Made by a program: the position numbers and the translations under genes. The notes beneath the pieces are model-generated. The model was not told the origin of the DNA, did no database searches, and saw only the letters and a program-made list of their open reading frames with translations. From a virus, in the IMG/VR virus record IMGVR_UViG_3300032284_003392, positions 1 to 34,660 of that record: DNA of 34,660 nt; one strand, written 5' to 3'. Below, piece by piece: positions 25,037-33,104 of the stretch (the stretch's first letter is position 1; each line of letters opens with the position of its first letter).

Positions 25037-25973
25037 TGAATCCACAATTGGAAACACTTTGGAATCAATTGCTTCACTTAATTCACAAATTCTAGTTGCA
25101 GATTTGGGATGTACCGACAAAACAATTAGCATCTGCAAAAAATATAAATGTAAAATAGAAAAAATGCATTTCGACAATGATTTTTCTTTGATTAGAAATA
25201 ATCTTATGAATTTGTCAAATACTAAATGGAATTTATTTTTAGATCCTTGGGAAACATTCTTGGCAGGCAAAGATGTCATATCAAAATTGATTGCAAAAGA
25301 AGCATGTGCTTTTAAATTTAATATAATACAAGGAGATATGATTACAAAATCGATTAGATTATGGCACAAAGATACGAAGTTAGTTTTCAACAATCCTGTG
25401 TTCGAAACATTAGTTGGAGAATTCCCATCACAAAATTTAGATGTTTACATATCTTCAAACAACAAAAAAAATATAAATTTAAATTTAAAAATAGCAAAAC
25501 ATTGGCAAGAAAAACACCCTTTATCTAGCGATCCAATTTATTACTTGGCATGTGCATATTTAACAGAAAAAAATTGGAATAGTTTTTTAAATTTTGCTGA
25601 TTTATATTTGCACCAAGAAAAATCTGAAAATATGTCCGTATTTATGACTCACTATTATTGTTCAATGGTGAATTGTTATGTTAAAAACAAATATCAAGAT
25701 TCTGCAAAACATATTTTGAGATGTATTATAAAAAGACCAACTATGGCAGAATTTTGGTGTCTACTTGCAGACATATACTACAAAACAAAAGATTACAAAA
25801 GAGCTAAAACATTTTATGAAAATGCAATATTAGTAGGATCTAAAAGGTTAAAAAATGATGGGTGGCCTTTAGAAATATCAAAATATAAAGAATATCCGCT
25901 TAAGATGATTGAAGCGTGCGACAAAATTAATGAATCTTCACGCCTCTACAGTTCAAATCTTCATAATCCTTAA
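24996..25973 (+). CDS. GT-A family 2 glycosyltransferase with C-terminal TPRs
   Basis: 325 residues. Start ATG 24996 is needed to include the first strand (LTIQIIAMNDE). IAMNDESTIGNTLESI, VADLGCTDKTISIC and FSLIRNNLMNLSNTKWNLFL are the family-2 pattern; the usual D-x-D is replaced by DPWE. Residues 175-290 hold TPR-like repeats (YYLACAYLTEKNWNSFLNFA, FWCLLADIYYKTKDYKRAKT). Like the enzyme at 4595, a TPR-linked glycosyltransferase. End overlaps the convergent PAS gene by 47 bases. Confidence 0.65.
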   Translation: MYSPLTIQIIAMNDESTIGNTLESIASLNSQILVADLGCTDKTISICKKYKCKIEKMHFDNDFSLIRNNLMNLSNTKWNLFLDPWETFLAGKDVISKLIAKEACAFKFNIIQGDMITKSIRLWHKDTKLVFNNPVFETLVGEFPSQNLDVYISSNNKKNINLNLKIAKHWQEKHPLSSDPIYYLACAYLTEKNWNSFLNFADLYLHQEKSENMSVFMTHYYCSMVNCYVKNKYQDSAKHILRCIIKRPTMAEFWCLLADIYYKTKDYKRAKTFYENAILVGSKRLKNDGWPLEISKYKEYPLKMIEACDKINESSRLYSSNLHNP

Positions 25974-26340
25974 TTCGATCAATAATATTCCTGTTTATCA
26001 GAGAAATTTTTTCCAGATGTGGTGCAATGTTGTATTCGCAATTATTTTGATCGCTAATATTTTGAATTGTGCCTTCTATAACTTCTTCTTCTGGATTTAA
26101 TTTTGCAGAAAGACTAACCCATATTTGTTTTCCGTCTTTTCTGTTAAAAAGAAATCCATAATTAGAAATTTGTCGTCCTTCTTTTATTTTTTCGCACAAA
26201 CTACTGACAAAATCAACTTCTAAATCTTCTAAGTTATCAACTCCTAATATAGAAAGAGTGGTTTTATTTACATGAAGCAATTTACCATCTATGCTAGTAG
26301 TCCAAAGACCCACTGGTGCAGTATCATATAAATCTTTCAT
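25927..26340 (-). CDS. Single PAS-domain protein
   Basis: 137 residues from ATG 26340, chosen for the perfect AAAGGAGGATC site. Residues 5-100 are a PAS domain: LYDTAPVGLWTTSIDGKLLH, VNKTTLSILG, FLFNRKDGKQIWVSLSAKL and VIEGTIQNISDQ. No kinase, cyclase or other output domain follows; the rest is a helix. Sensing or dimerisation module of unknown partner; rare in phages as far as I know. Confidence 0.75.
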   Translation of the reverse strand: MKDLYDTAPVGLWTTSIDGKLLHVNKTTLSILGVDNLEDLEVDFVSSLCEKIKEGRQISNYGFLFNRKDGKQIWVSLSAKLNPEEEVIEGTIQNISDQNNCEYNIAPHLEKISLINRNIIDRIKDYEDLNCRGVKIH

Positions 26341-26369
26341 GATCCTCCTTTCTCTACAGTATATATGTT

Positions 26370-26753
26370 TCAATAGAGAAAATCTAATTCATTAACTATC
26401 ACTGTTACTTCATCTTCATAGCGTGCGATAGCAATTTGTTTTCGACCAGTAGGAAGTCGTTTTAATTTTTCTTCCAGATTATCAATATGACAATTAATTA
26501 CGCTAAATTTATTCTGAGATAATTTTTGAGCATCGTCTTCAAAGTCGGCTACAGTTCTATTTGGGTAATATTCCTGCAATTGCTGTTTTGCGTTTGTTAT
26601 AACTTTTTTGTAAAATGGTACATTGCAAGCACAACCGGGATTTTGGAGATATTTTTGAACATCTTCTTGAAATTCGCTAGGCAAATTGTCACGAAATCGA
26701 CGGTCCCTCAATGCCTGCTTCACTTCCATTAGACCAATTGGTTTGTTGCTCAT
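26370..26753 (-). CDS. Conserved-phage-like small protein with PGCACN motif
   Basis: About 127 residues from ATG 26753, overlapping the upstream gene by 65 bases. Core LRDRRFRDNLPSEFQEDVQK, NPGCACNVPFYKKVITNAKQ and a beta-rich C-terminus (KQIAIARYEDEVTVIVNEL). The two Cys may be structural. Function unknown. Confidence 0.5.
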   Translation of the reverse strand: MSNKPIGLMEVKQALRDRRFRDNLPSEFQEDVQKYLQNPGCACNVPFYKKVITNAKQQLQEYYPNRTVADFEDDAQKLSQNKFSVINCHIDNLEEKLKRLPTGRKQIAIARYEDEVTVIVNELDFLY

Positions 26754-27003
26754 CTTCTTTTTTATGCTCCACAAATGTAATTTTTCTTGCTTTTATTATA
26801 TGTCCACATTTTGGACATTTAAATTTTCTGATCTGTTTAAGTGGAGGTGGAACTACCACTTTTTTAGTTAACGGATCAATTTTTGGAGATCCCTTAGGAA
26901 TTGTAGAAGTTTTAACTTCAATCAGATCTTGGATATCTTTTCCATTTGTTATCCTTTTATAGCAACAATTATCGCAAAAAAATTGATAGTTATTAGTTTC
27001 CAT
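26689..27003 (-). CDS. Zinc-ribbon protein
   Basis: 104 residues with FFCDNCCYKR at the start and FKCPKCGHIIKARK in the middle, forming a likely treble-clef or ribbon site. Overlaps the membrane-protein gene by 11 bases. Possibly a nucleic-acid binder; unproven. Confidence 0.6.
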   Translation of the reverse strand: METNNYQFFCDNCCYKRITNGKDIQDLIEVKTSTIPKGSPKIDPLTKKVVVPPPLKQIRKFKCPKCGHIIKARKITFVEHKKEDEQQTNWSNGSEAGIEGPSIS

Positions 27004-27328
27004 TGTTATTGCTCGGCAAATTGACTATGGTTGCTGCTTCAATCCAATTCAAAATCGCAGCAGCCAAATTAGAAAGAAAAGCTCCAGCACAACCACAAGC
27101 AAAAACTTTTAATGGTTCTTTTGAAATCCAAACATATCCCATTAAAAAGCCGCACCAAGTGCCGCAACAAAGATAGCAATCTACAACGCCTCCTAAACTT
27201 GGAATTCTGATGGTGTTAGCTACTGTTTTAACTAAAGCACGGAATTTTTCCATAATTGAGCCATCCACAATTATAAGGCACATCCCAATAGTAGAAACAA
27301 CAAATAAAAACAACGATGCAAAATCCAT
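26993..27328 (-). CDS. Small membrane protein with CYLCCGTWCG motif (DUF1360-like)
   Basis: 111 residues with hydrophobic segments at about 4-22, 60-78 and 82-100. CYLCCGTWCGFLMGYVW resembles the C-x-x-C...W motif of DUF1360-type phage membrane proteins. Could be holin-like or a membrane anchor; inferred. Lies three bases after 27332-27691. Confidence 0.5.
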   Translation of the reverse strand: MDFASLFLFVVSTIGMCLIIVDGSIMEKFRALVKTVANTIRIPSLGGVVDCYLCCGTWCGFLMGYVWISKEPLKVFACGCAGAFLSNLAAAILNWIEAATIVNLPSNNNGN

Positions 27329-27331
27329 AAT

Positions 27332-27691
27332 CTATCTCCAAAATGTTAAACTAACTTTATCCTTATTTCGATAAACGCAAAACTCTTTAAAAGCAGAAAA
27401 TTTACATAAATCATTTATTTCATCAACCGTGCAACTTAAATTTGCAATTGTTCTATGATCAAGCCTATCAATCAAAATTTTATCTGAAAAATATTCTTCC
27501 AATATTTGGATATGATTTTCATTAAGAGAATTCAATAATTCTAGAGCACTTTTTAAAGCAAGAAATTTCATGCCGGGAATCGTTTGAGATATTGTCCATT
27601 GATCAAAAAGATTTTTGAAATCTGGCAAAATATTTCTTATTTTTTTATCATAAAAAATTTGTTCTTCAATATTTTGAATATTTATTTCCAT
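27332..27691 (-). CDS. Small acidic helical protein, unknown function
   Basis: 119 residues, first gene of the minus block that ends with the PAS protein. Mostly helical (LPDFKNLFDQWTISQ, LALKSALELLNSL). No family recognised. ATG 27691 is divergent from the baseplate hub gene at 27751. Confidence 0.5.
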   Translation of the reverse strand: MEINIQNIEEQIFYDKKIRNILPDFKNLFDQWTISQTIPGMKFLALKSALELLNSLNENHIQILEEYFSDKILIDRLDHRTIANLSCTVDEINDLCKFSAFKEFCVYRNKDKVSLTFWR

Positions 27692-27750
27692 GACACTATT
27701 TTAACCTAAGTTGACCATACAAGTATAAGGTAGTAATATAAGGAGAAATT

Positions 27751-28875
27751 ATGGCTGATGAAATTTTTCGTCCAAGACGCCCACAAAATCCAACAAATCC
27801 TAATGAAGACCAAAATATGCAAGAAGACCAAAATGAAGCTTTTGATCCCGGAGTTGCCCTAAGAAATCAGATCGCAAAAGAAAAAGGCGAAGATTTAACA
27901 GTGCCATCAGAAGGAGCACCATTCAACATTCAAGGAAATGCCCCTACTGAATTTTTAAAAGCACTCAAGGGAATAAAAAGTGGAGAATCTGACGAACCCA
28001 AGCGTGGATTTAGCCAAATGGGAAAAGAAGTTGCTCCTGCTCCACAAAAGCCTGCCCGACAAATAAGTTCAGGATCTGATCACTTAAGGGAATTGCTAGA
28101 AGGATTAAAAGGAAGTGCGACCACATATGAAGAAGTTGAACTTCCCTCAAAAGGCAAATTTTATGATGGCGAAAATGGTCCAGCCAACGGCATTGTTTCT
28201 ATTCGACCAATGACAGGCGAAGAAGAACAAATTTTGGCAACGCCTCGTTTTGTCCGCAAAGGGCAAGCAATTAATATGATCTTCCAAAGATGCATCAAAG
28301 AAAATTATCGCCCAGAAAATCTTTTAACAATTGACAGAACATATTTGCTGATTTATCTACGTGGCATTTCTTATAGCCCAAGTTATGATGTTGAAATTAA
28401 ATGTCCAGAATGCGATAAGAAATTTTCGACAACAATTGATCTAAACAGCCTTTTTGTTGAAAGTTGTCCTGATAATTATGGTCCAGTTCTCCAAGACATT
28501 CTACCAAACACAAAGCTACCTTTTGCATATCGTCTTGGAACGGGCAAAGATGAACAAGACATCTCAGATTATCGTGATAGAAGAATCAAAGCCTTCGGAG
28601 ATTCTTCTACCGATGACACACTGACATATAGAACATCTATGCTGCTTGACAACATTGACGGAATTGATAGCAAAAACGAACTTCAAATTCTTTTGAAGAA
28701 TCTTCCCATCAATGATGTATCTTATATCAGAAATTGCATCAACGAACCACCTTTTGGAGTTGATACAGATGTGGAAATTATTTGCCCAAGTTGTTTACAA
28801 GACTTCACAGTTGATTTACCATTAGAGTCAAATTTTTTCTTCCCACGGCGGAAGAAGGGGACGACCCAAGTTTAG
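27751..28875 (+). CDS. 26: Baseplate hub protein (T4 gp26-like), zero-frame product
   Basis: 374 residues. The first 125 are Pro/Gln/Asn-rich; from about 128 the sequence matches the T4 gp26-type baseplate domain: EEVELPSKGKFYDG, MTGEEEQILATP, CIKENYRPENLLTIDRTYLL and RGISYSPSYDVEIKCPECDK, with a second Cys pair IICPSC at the end, perhaps a structural zinc site. AAGGAG precedes ATG. The zero frame stops at 28873-28875 with a short basic tail, but a slippery site (28830-28839) probably diverts some ribosomes into the next frame. Confidence 0.75.
   Translation: MADEIFRPRRPQNPTNPNEDQNMQEDQNEAFDPGVALRNQIAKEKGEDLTVPSEGAPFNIQGNAPTEFLKALKGIKSGESDEPKRGFSQMGKEVAPAPQKPARQISSGSDHLRELLEGLKGSATTYEEVELPSKGKFYDGENGPANGIVSIRPMTGEEEQILATPRFVRKGQAINMIFQRCIKENYRPENLLTIDRTYLLIYLRGISYSPSYDVEIKCPECDKKFSTTIDLNSLFVESCPDNYGPVLQDILPNTKLPFAYRLGTGKDEQDISDYRDRRIKAFGDSSTDDTLTYRTSMLLDNIDGIDSKNELQILLKNLPINDVSYIRNCINEPPFGVDTDVEIICPSCLQDFTVDLPLESNFFFPRRKKGTTQV
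28830..28839 (+). other. Putative -1 ribosomal frameshift site A AAT TTT TTC
   Basis: In the zero frame (TCA AAT TTT TTC) two overlapping heptamers fit X XXY YYZ: A AAT TTT (28830-28836) and T TTT TTC (28833-28839). A hairpin TTCTTCC...GGAAGAA (28837-28843 with 28850-28856) sits just after. The -1 frame is open from 28815 to 29051. Confidence 0.65.
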
Positions 28876-29054
28876 CATTATGGAATTCATTAGCTGAAGA
28901 AATATTTTTCTTCCAATACCATTTAAGGTTAAATATGGCAGGATCAATGAGTTTGCCAATCAATTTAAGAAAATGGATGATTGACAGATTTATAGATCAA
29001 AAACAACAGGAAAATGAAGCAATGGAATCTGCTCGCAGGAAGTCAAGTAAATGA
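28839..29054 (+). CDS. gp51-like baseplate extension reached by -1 frameshift
   Basis: 71 codons in the -1 frame, from the slip site to TGA at 29052-29054: LPTAEEGDDPSLALWNSLAE, EIFFFQYHLRLNMAGSMSLP, INLRKWMIDRFIDQKQQENE, AMESARRKSSK. The IFFFQYHLRLN...LPINLRKWMIDRFI pattern resembles T4 gp51 (hub assembly). The frame has no ATG, GTG or TTG before ATG 28935, which would skip the conserved WNSLAEEIFFFQYH part. Read as a fusion with the hub protein it gives about 434 residues. Alternative: a sequencing indel in the T6 run. Confidence 0.6.
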   Translation, partial: LPTAEEGDDPSLALWNSLAEEIFFFQYHLRLNMAGSMSLPINLRKWMIDRFIDQKQQENEAMESARRKSSK

Positions 29055-29075
29055 TTTTTATTGAAAGAAAGAATA

Positions 29076-29807
29076 ATGTCAAAAACAGTTGAAAGATATC
29101 AAAATCCTACTTGTGGCGATACTATTAATCTTCGGTTATTCACATATAACAGCAATAATAGAAGTAATGTAAAATCTATTACCCAAGTAGACATTTATGT
29201 TCAAGATGAGAATTCTTCAACAGGATATAGGTTAGTTGAAACAATTCCCGGCTACAATGTTGTACAAGAAGACACTGGCAGATATTTATTGCAAATAACT
29301 GCAACAGATTTACTGTATACAATCGGAAATTATCAAGACGTTTGGACTGTTGTTTTTGATGACGACATATGTTCTTCTGCACAAATAACAAATAATTTTC
29401 AGCTATATTCCAATCTTTGGTTTACAACCACTATTCCGCCAATTTATGACTTTAATTTCAATTTTAGACCAAATAAAATTCGAAAAGGTACAAAACGGTA
29501 TCTTTTAATTGAAGTTGTTCCGAATGTTCCACGAGGGGCTGATCTACTATCGTACTACCAAAATCTCGCCATAGTCTCAGATTTGAAAGTATCTATAGAA
29601 ATTGTCTGTGGGGGGTGTGTCCCAACAGAGCAAGACCTACGCCTGATAGTAGATCAGCAACTCGTGGATTATCGGGAAAAAGGATACGCCTATTATTTCC
29701 TAGACACAACAGATTACGACGAAGGCATCTATAACATTTGGTTCGAACTTTCTTTCGGAGAAAATGTTTTCATTTCTGACAAAAATTCTTTTCAGATATT
29801 CAGCTAA
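29076..29807 (+). CDS. Beta-rich virion structural protein (putative)
   Basis: About 243 residues from ATG 29076 (a TTG at 29061 is less likely). Beta-rich with repeats of Tyr/Asn (RLFTYNSNN, VETIPGYNVVQEDTGRYLLQ, YDFNFNFRPNKIRKGTKRYL), no enzyme motif. Contains an inverted repeat (29529-29551 with 29645-29667). Stop TAA overlaps the next start by one base (TAATG). Confidence 0.55.
   Translation: MSKTVERYQNPTCGDTINLRLFTYNSNNRSNVKSITQVDIYVQDENSSTGYRLVETIPGYNVVQEDTGRYLLQITATDLLYTIGNYQDVWTVVFDDDICSSAQITNNFQLYSNLWFTTTIPPIYDFNFNFRPNKIRKGTKRYLLIEVVPNVPRGADLLSYYQNLAIVSDLKVSIEIVCGGCVPTEQDLRLIVDQQLVDYREKGYAYYFLDTTDYDEGIYNIWFELSFGENVFISDKNSFQIFS
29529..29667. repeat. Imperfect inverted repeat (21/23) with nested hairpin inside a coding region
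   Basis: Arms 29529-29551 and 29645-29667 match at 21 of 23 bases, separated by 93 bases. A smaller hairpin (29605-29613 with 29621-29629, one mismatch) lies inside. Reading the inverted middle in frame gives a stop, so simple invertible-segment function is unlikely. Confidence 0.85.
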
Positions 29808-29965
29808 TGGAAAAAAATTCCGATCAAAACCAAGCATACACAGATTACAAAAAAAACAGTCGCTATCGCTGCCCAAAATGCAAAGCCATTCATCATTGGC
29901 AAGCAAACAAATGCTTCCGTCCAAAATGCAACTTCGTTGGCAAACTGATCCTAATCAAAAAATGA
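29807..29965 (+). CDS. Small zinc-ribbon protein
   Basis: 52 residues from ATG 29807, overlapping the previous stop (TAATG). RCPKCKAIHHWQANKCFRPKC provides Cys22, 25, 36 and 41, a likely zinc knuckle. Promoter C begins one base after the stop. Function unknown. Confidence 0.6.
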   Translation: MEKNSDQNQAYTDYKKNSRYRCPKCKAIHHWQANKCFRPKCNFVGKLILIKK

Positions 29966-29966
29966 C

Positions 29967-29994
29967 TTTACAATTTTCAAATTTGTGATATGAT
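29967..29994 (+). promoter_or_regulatory. Promoter C (TTTACA, 16 bases, TATGAT)
   Basis: TTTACA at 29967-29972, TATGAT at 29989-29994 and GTGATA at 29985-29990, matching promoters A and B. Predicted transcription start near 30001 rules out translation from ATG 29998 and supports ATG 30028. Confidence 0.6.
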
Positions 29995-30027
29995 TGGATG
30001 AAATCTTTTGCCATTGAAGGAAGCAAA

Positions 30028-31206
30028 ATGTCATCTGTTGCAAAGTTGGATTATTTAGTCAAGAACAGCAAAAATGTGCTTTTTATCGGAAAACATGGAG
30101 TTGGAAAAACCGGAATAACCGAGGAACTTTTCAATCGACACAAACTCAATTGGCGATATTATTCCGCTTCAACTATGGACCCGTGGGTAGATTTCGTTGG
30201 GGTTCCCAAGGAAAAAACCGATGGAAAAATTCCAGAACAATTTGAAGTCATTCGAGAATTGGCAAACATTGATGCAAATTTTGCTTGTGAATGGATTCAA
30301 AACAATTGGAAGATGAGTCCAGAATCATCCAGAAAAATTGTTTCTGATGTTATGAATCGGCAACAAGGATTAACATATCTAGACCTTGTTCGTCCATATA
30401 CGTTCGCAACTGGCGATATCGAAGCATTATTTTTTGATGAATTTAATCGTTCGCCAAAAAAAGTACGCAACGCCGTTATGGAACTCATTCAATTTAAGTC
30501 GATTAATGGACTTAAATTTCCAAAACTTCGTCTTGTTTGGGCTGCAATTAATCCAGATGACGATGAAGAAAACACATATGATGTTGAAAAACTTGATCCT
30601 GCACAACAAGATCGCTTTCACGTCACAATGGTAATTCCATACAAGCCAAATGCCCCTTGGTTCCGTCAAAGGTATGGAAATAAAATTGCAGATTCAGCAA
30701 TTGAGTGGTGGGATGAGCTTCCAAAAGAGCAACAAAATCTCATTAGCCCTCGTCGCTTGCAGTACGCTTTGGATTTCTTCGTAAATGACGGCGACATGAG
30801 AGATGTATTGCCATTGAAGTGTGGTGTAAGCAAACTCATTTCCGCTCTAAACAATGGATCTATTTCAGACAAATTGTCAGAACTTCTAACCAAAAAAGAT
30901 GATGTTGAAACCCGTATTTTCCTGCAAAATGAGAATCAATACGAATCAGCAATGAAGTATATTGAAAAATCTGAGACTTTAATCAATTACTTCATTCCTT
31001 TGATCCCGAAGGAAAAGATGGCGGCAATCATGAATGACAATGATAAACTTTGTCAGTTTATCATCAACAATTCTACAAAAATTGACGTTTTTGGTAATGT
31101 CTGCAAAGAAATTATATCTGCCAATACCAACAAACATCTTGTGCGTCGAATTCGAAGAACATTAACTGAAAATCAGGATCTGGCAGAAAATCTTTCGGAT
31201 AAATAA
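30028..31206 (+). CDS. MoxR-type AAA+ ATPase
   Basis: 392 residues from ATG 30028, which has GAAGGAAGC upstream; the earlier ATG 29998 would be at the promoter start. Walker A GKHGVGKT (21-28), Walker B ALFFDEFNR (about 133-141), sensor-1 VWAAINPDD and a lid with ISPRRLQYALDFF. The partner VWA gene follows after one base. MoxR ATPases typically remodel VWA-containing partners; substrate here unknown. Confidence 0.75.
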   Translation: MSSVAKLDYLVKNSKNVLFIGKHGVGKTGITEELFNRHKLNWRYYSASTMDPWVDFVGVPKEKTDGKIPEQFEVIRELANIDANFACEWIQNNWKMSPESSRKIVSDVMNRQQGLTYLDLVRPYTFATGDIEALFFDEFNRSPKKVRNAVMELIQFKSINGLKFPKLRLVWAAINPDDDEENTYDVEKLDPAQQDRFHVTMVIPYKPNAPWFRQRYGNKIADSAIEWWDELPKEQQNLISPRRLQYALDFFVNDGDMRDVLPLKCGVSKLISALNNGSISDKLSELLTKKDDVETRIFLQNENQYESAMKYIEKSETLINYFIPLIPKEKMAAIMNDNDKLCQFIINNSTKIDVFGNVCKEIISANTNKHLVRRIRRTLTENQDLAENLSDK

Positions 31207-31207
31207 C

Positions 31208-32524
31208 ATGGACGAAGAAATCAATCTCGACGTTGCATCATTTCCAAAATATAATCTTCGTATTTCAAACGAAGAATGGTTTGAAATTAGCCTTGCTCTA
31301 GAACCTCATCATGCTGTGTTTTATAAAATATGGCAAATGGGCAAACCTGTATTTAACGAAGAAATAGAAACTGCTGCTGTTCAGTTTGACGATCAAGGCA
31401 AATTCGTATGGTTTCATTTTAATCCTCAGTTTTGGAAAAGATTGCAATTTAAACATAAATTATTTGTTATTAGCCATGAAGCATTACACATTATTTTAAA
31501 TCATGGTATTCGTACCAAAGATTGCAATGTTAATCGAATGGCAACAAATGTCGCTCTTGATGTTGTTGTAAATCATACGCTTGTAAACAATTTTGGTTTT
31601 GCCAGACGAGATATCGTTGATTGGCAAGATTATTGTTGGGTTGATACAATATTCAAAGATAAAAAACCATTGCCCCCTGAGAACGAAATGTATGAATATT
31701 ATTACAATTTGTTCGAAAAAGTTTATGGGGATGGCGGTCCCGGAGATGGTGAAAATGGACCAAAAACAGTTGATGACCATGATGGTTTGTCATCTGGAAA
31801 TTGGGGAGAAGTCATAAAAGAACTCAGCGAAAGTCTTTCTGAGGAAGAAAAACAGTCGCTTAAATCAACAGTAAATAAACATTTTCAAAAAACTGAGACT
31901 GAGAATCAAAAAGCAGGCACAGGTACAGGTGGGCAATGGGTCTTTGCAAATGTAGAAAATGTTGCTCCCAAGAAAAAATGGGAAACTGTTATCAAAAAAT
32001 GGAGCAGAAAATATCTTACAACGACCGATAAAGACACAGAGCAATGGGTTCGTCTTAATCGACGCATGTGTATGTTGCCAAACGATATGTTTTTGCCAAG
32101 CGATATGGAAATCGAAGAATACGAAGACGATAAAACAAGAATTCAAGTTTGGTTTTTTCTTGATACTTCTGGATCTTGTTGGAATCTCAAGGACCGTTTT
32201 TTTAATGCAGCGATGAGTTTGCCAAAAAAACGATTTGATATTCGCCTCTTTTGCTTTGATACAAAAGTTGAAGAAACTACATTGGAAAGCCGCAAAATTT
32301 ATGGCGGTGGAGGAACTTCATTTAAAATTATCGAAGAAGAAATTCAAAAACATGTTTTACAAGGCGAAAATTATCCAGAAGCCATTTGGGTTATAACAGA
32401 TGGCTATGGTGATCGCATTAAACCCCAATATCCTGAAAAATGGTCATGGTTTATAACCAATGGCGGCTCTAAAACATACATTGATCCAAAATGTAATTTT
32501 TTTAATCTAAAAGATTATGATTGA
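31208..32524 (+). CDS. VWA protein with HEALH metallopeptidase motif (DUF2201-like)
   Basis: 438 residues. N-terminal domain has ISHEALHIILNHG (H90, E91, H94), a zinc-peptidase-like HExxH as in the DUF2201 N-domain, and NVALDVVVNHTL. The middle (170-260) is a flexible Gly/Glu region. The C-terminal VWA domain has WFFLDTSGSC (D319-S323, MIDAS) and VITDGYGD. Paired with the MoxR ATPase. Could be a regulated protease or scaffold; unproven. Ends 10 bases into the convergent gene. Confidence 0.75.
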   Translation: MDEEINLDVASFPKYNLRISNEEWFEISLALEPHHAVFYKIWQMGKPVFNEEIETAAVQFDDQGKFVWFHFNPQFWKRLQFKHKLFVISHEALHIILNHGIRTKDCNVNRMATNVALDVVVNHTLVNNFGFARRDIVDWQDYCWVDTIFKDKKPLPPENEMYEYYYNLFEKVYGDGGPGDGENGPKTVDDHDGLSSGNWGEVIKELSESLSEEEKQSLKSTVNKHFQKTETENQKAGTGTGGQWVFANVENVAPKKKWETVIKKWSRKYLTTTDKDTEQWVRLNRRMCMLPNDMFLPSDMEIEEYEDDKTRIQVWFFLDTSGSCWNLKDRFFNAAMSLPKKRFDIRLFCFDTKVEETTLESRKIYGGGGTSFKIIEEEIQKHVLQGENYPEAIWVITDGYGDRIKPQYPEKWSWFITNGGSKTYIDPKCNFFNLKDYD

Positions 32525-33075
32525 ATTTCTTTTAAGAAAAATTTATCTTCTAGTTCAAGCAAATATTCTAAGGCAACGGCAGTCCATTTGCCATAAATCA
32601 ACTTATATTTAAATTCATAACCTTCTAAATCCTTGGTGAGCAAAAAAGCAAGCCAAGGTTTTCTTGTTTTTTTCCAGCACAACATTGGTTTTCGATCACA
32701 TCGCTTTGCATCCGAAGACGCTTGTTCTAAAAATTTGTCTAATTCGCTATTTCCACGAATAAATATAGAACTCATATCTATAGCGTCATAACCGCCCTTG
32801 CTTTCAATCGCAAATAGAAATCCAGCAGGAACTATAAGATCTCCCGAAAAAACGTCTCTTGCATGTTTTGGAAGATTATTGACCTGCGACCAACGATTTC
32901 CAGAACCAACGCTGCGGCTGAACCCTGTTCCAAATCTTTTGTTTAAAACTTTTGTAAGATCTAATTCGGTTCGATTGCCTTTTTTCTTTCCATCAACTTT
33001 TTTCTTTTTTTTCTTAGGGTTTAAAAAGTCATCATCCGAAACAAAATCTTCCGAGTCTTCAAATTCATATGTCAT
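32515..33075 (-). CDS. PD-(D/E)XK nuclease, Holliday-junction-resolvase-like
   Basis: 186 residues. After an acidic start and a KKKKKK block, the nuclease core has E37, FSRSVGSGNRWSQV, GDLIVP (D79) and IESKGG (E91, K93), the E...D...ExK set of Hjc-like resolvases. Function in resolving recombination branches before packaging is likely. GAGG precedes ATG 33075. Confidence 0.7.
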   Translation of the reverse strand: MTYEFEDSEDFVSDDDFLNPKKKKKKVDGKKKGNRTELDLTKVLNKRFGTGFSRSVGSGNRWSQVNNLPKHARDVFSGDLIVPAGFLFAIESKGGYDAIDMSSIFIRGNSELDKFLEQASSDAKRCDRKPMLCWKKTRKPWLAFLLTKDLEGYEFKYKLIYGKWTAVALEYLLELEDKFFLKEIQS

Positions 33076-33104
33076 AATTAACTCCTCTGTTATATTTAGA
33101 AGAG

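Noticed and set aside
24720-26381. Shared 13-mer TTCAATAGAGAAA near the gp55 and PAS genes
   Set aside because: The second copy overlaps the end of a coding region; likely chance in AT-rich DNA.
27711-27739. TTGACC-17-TAATAT promoter before the baseplate hub gene
   Set aside because: The -10 box abuts the ribosome binding site, so the transcript would lack it.
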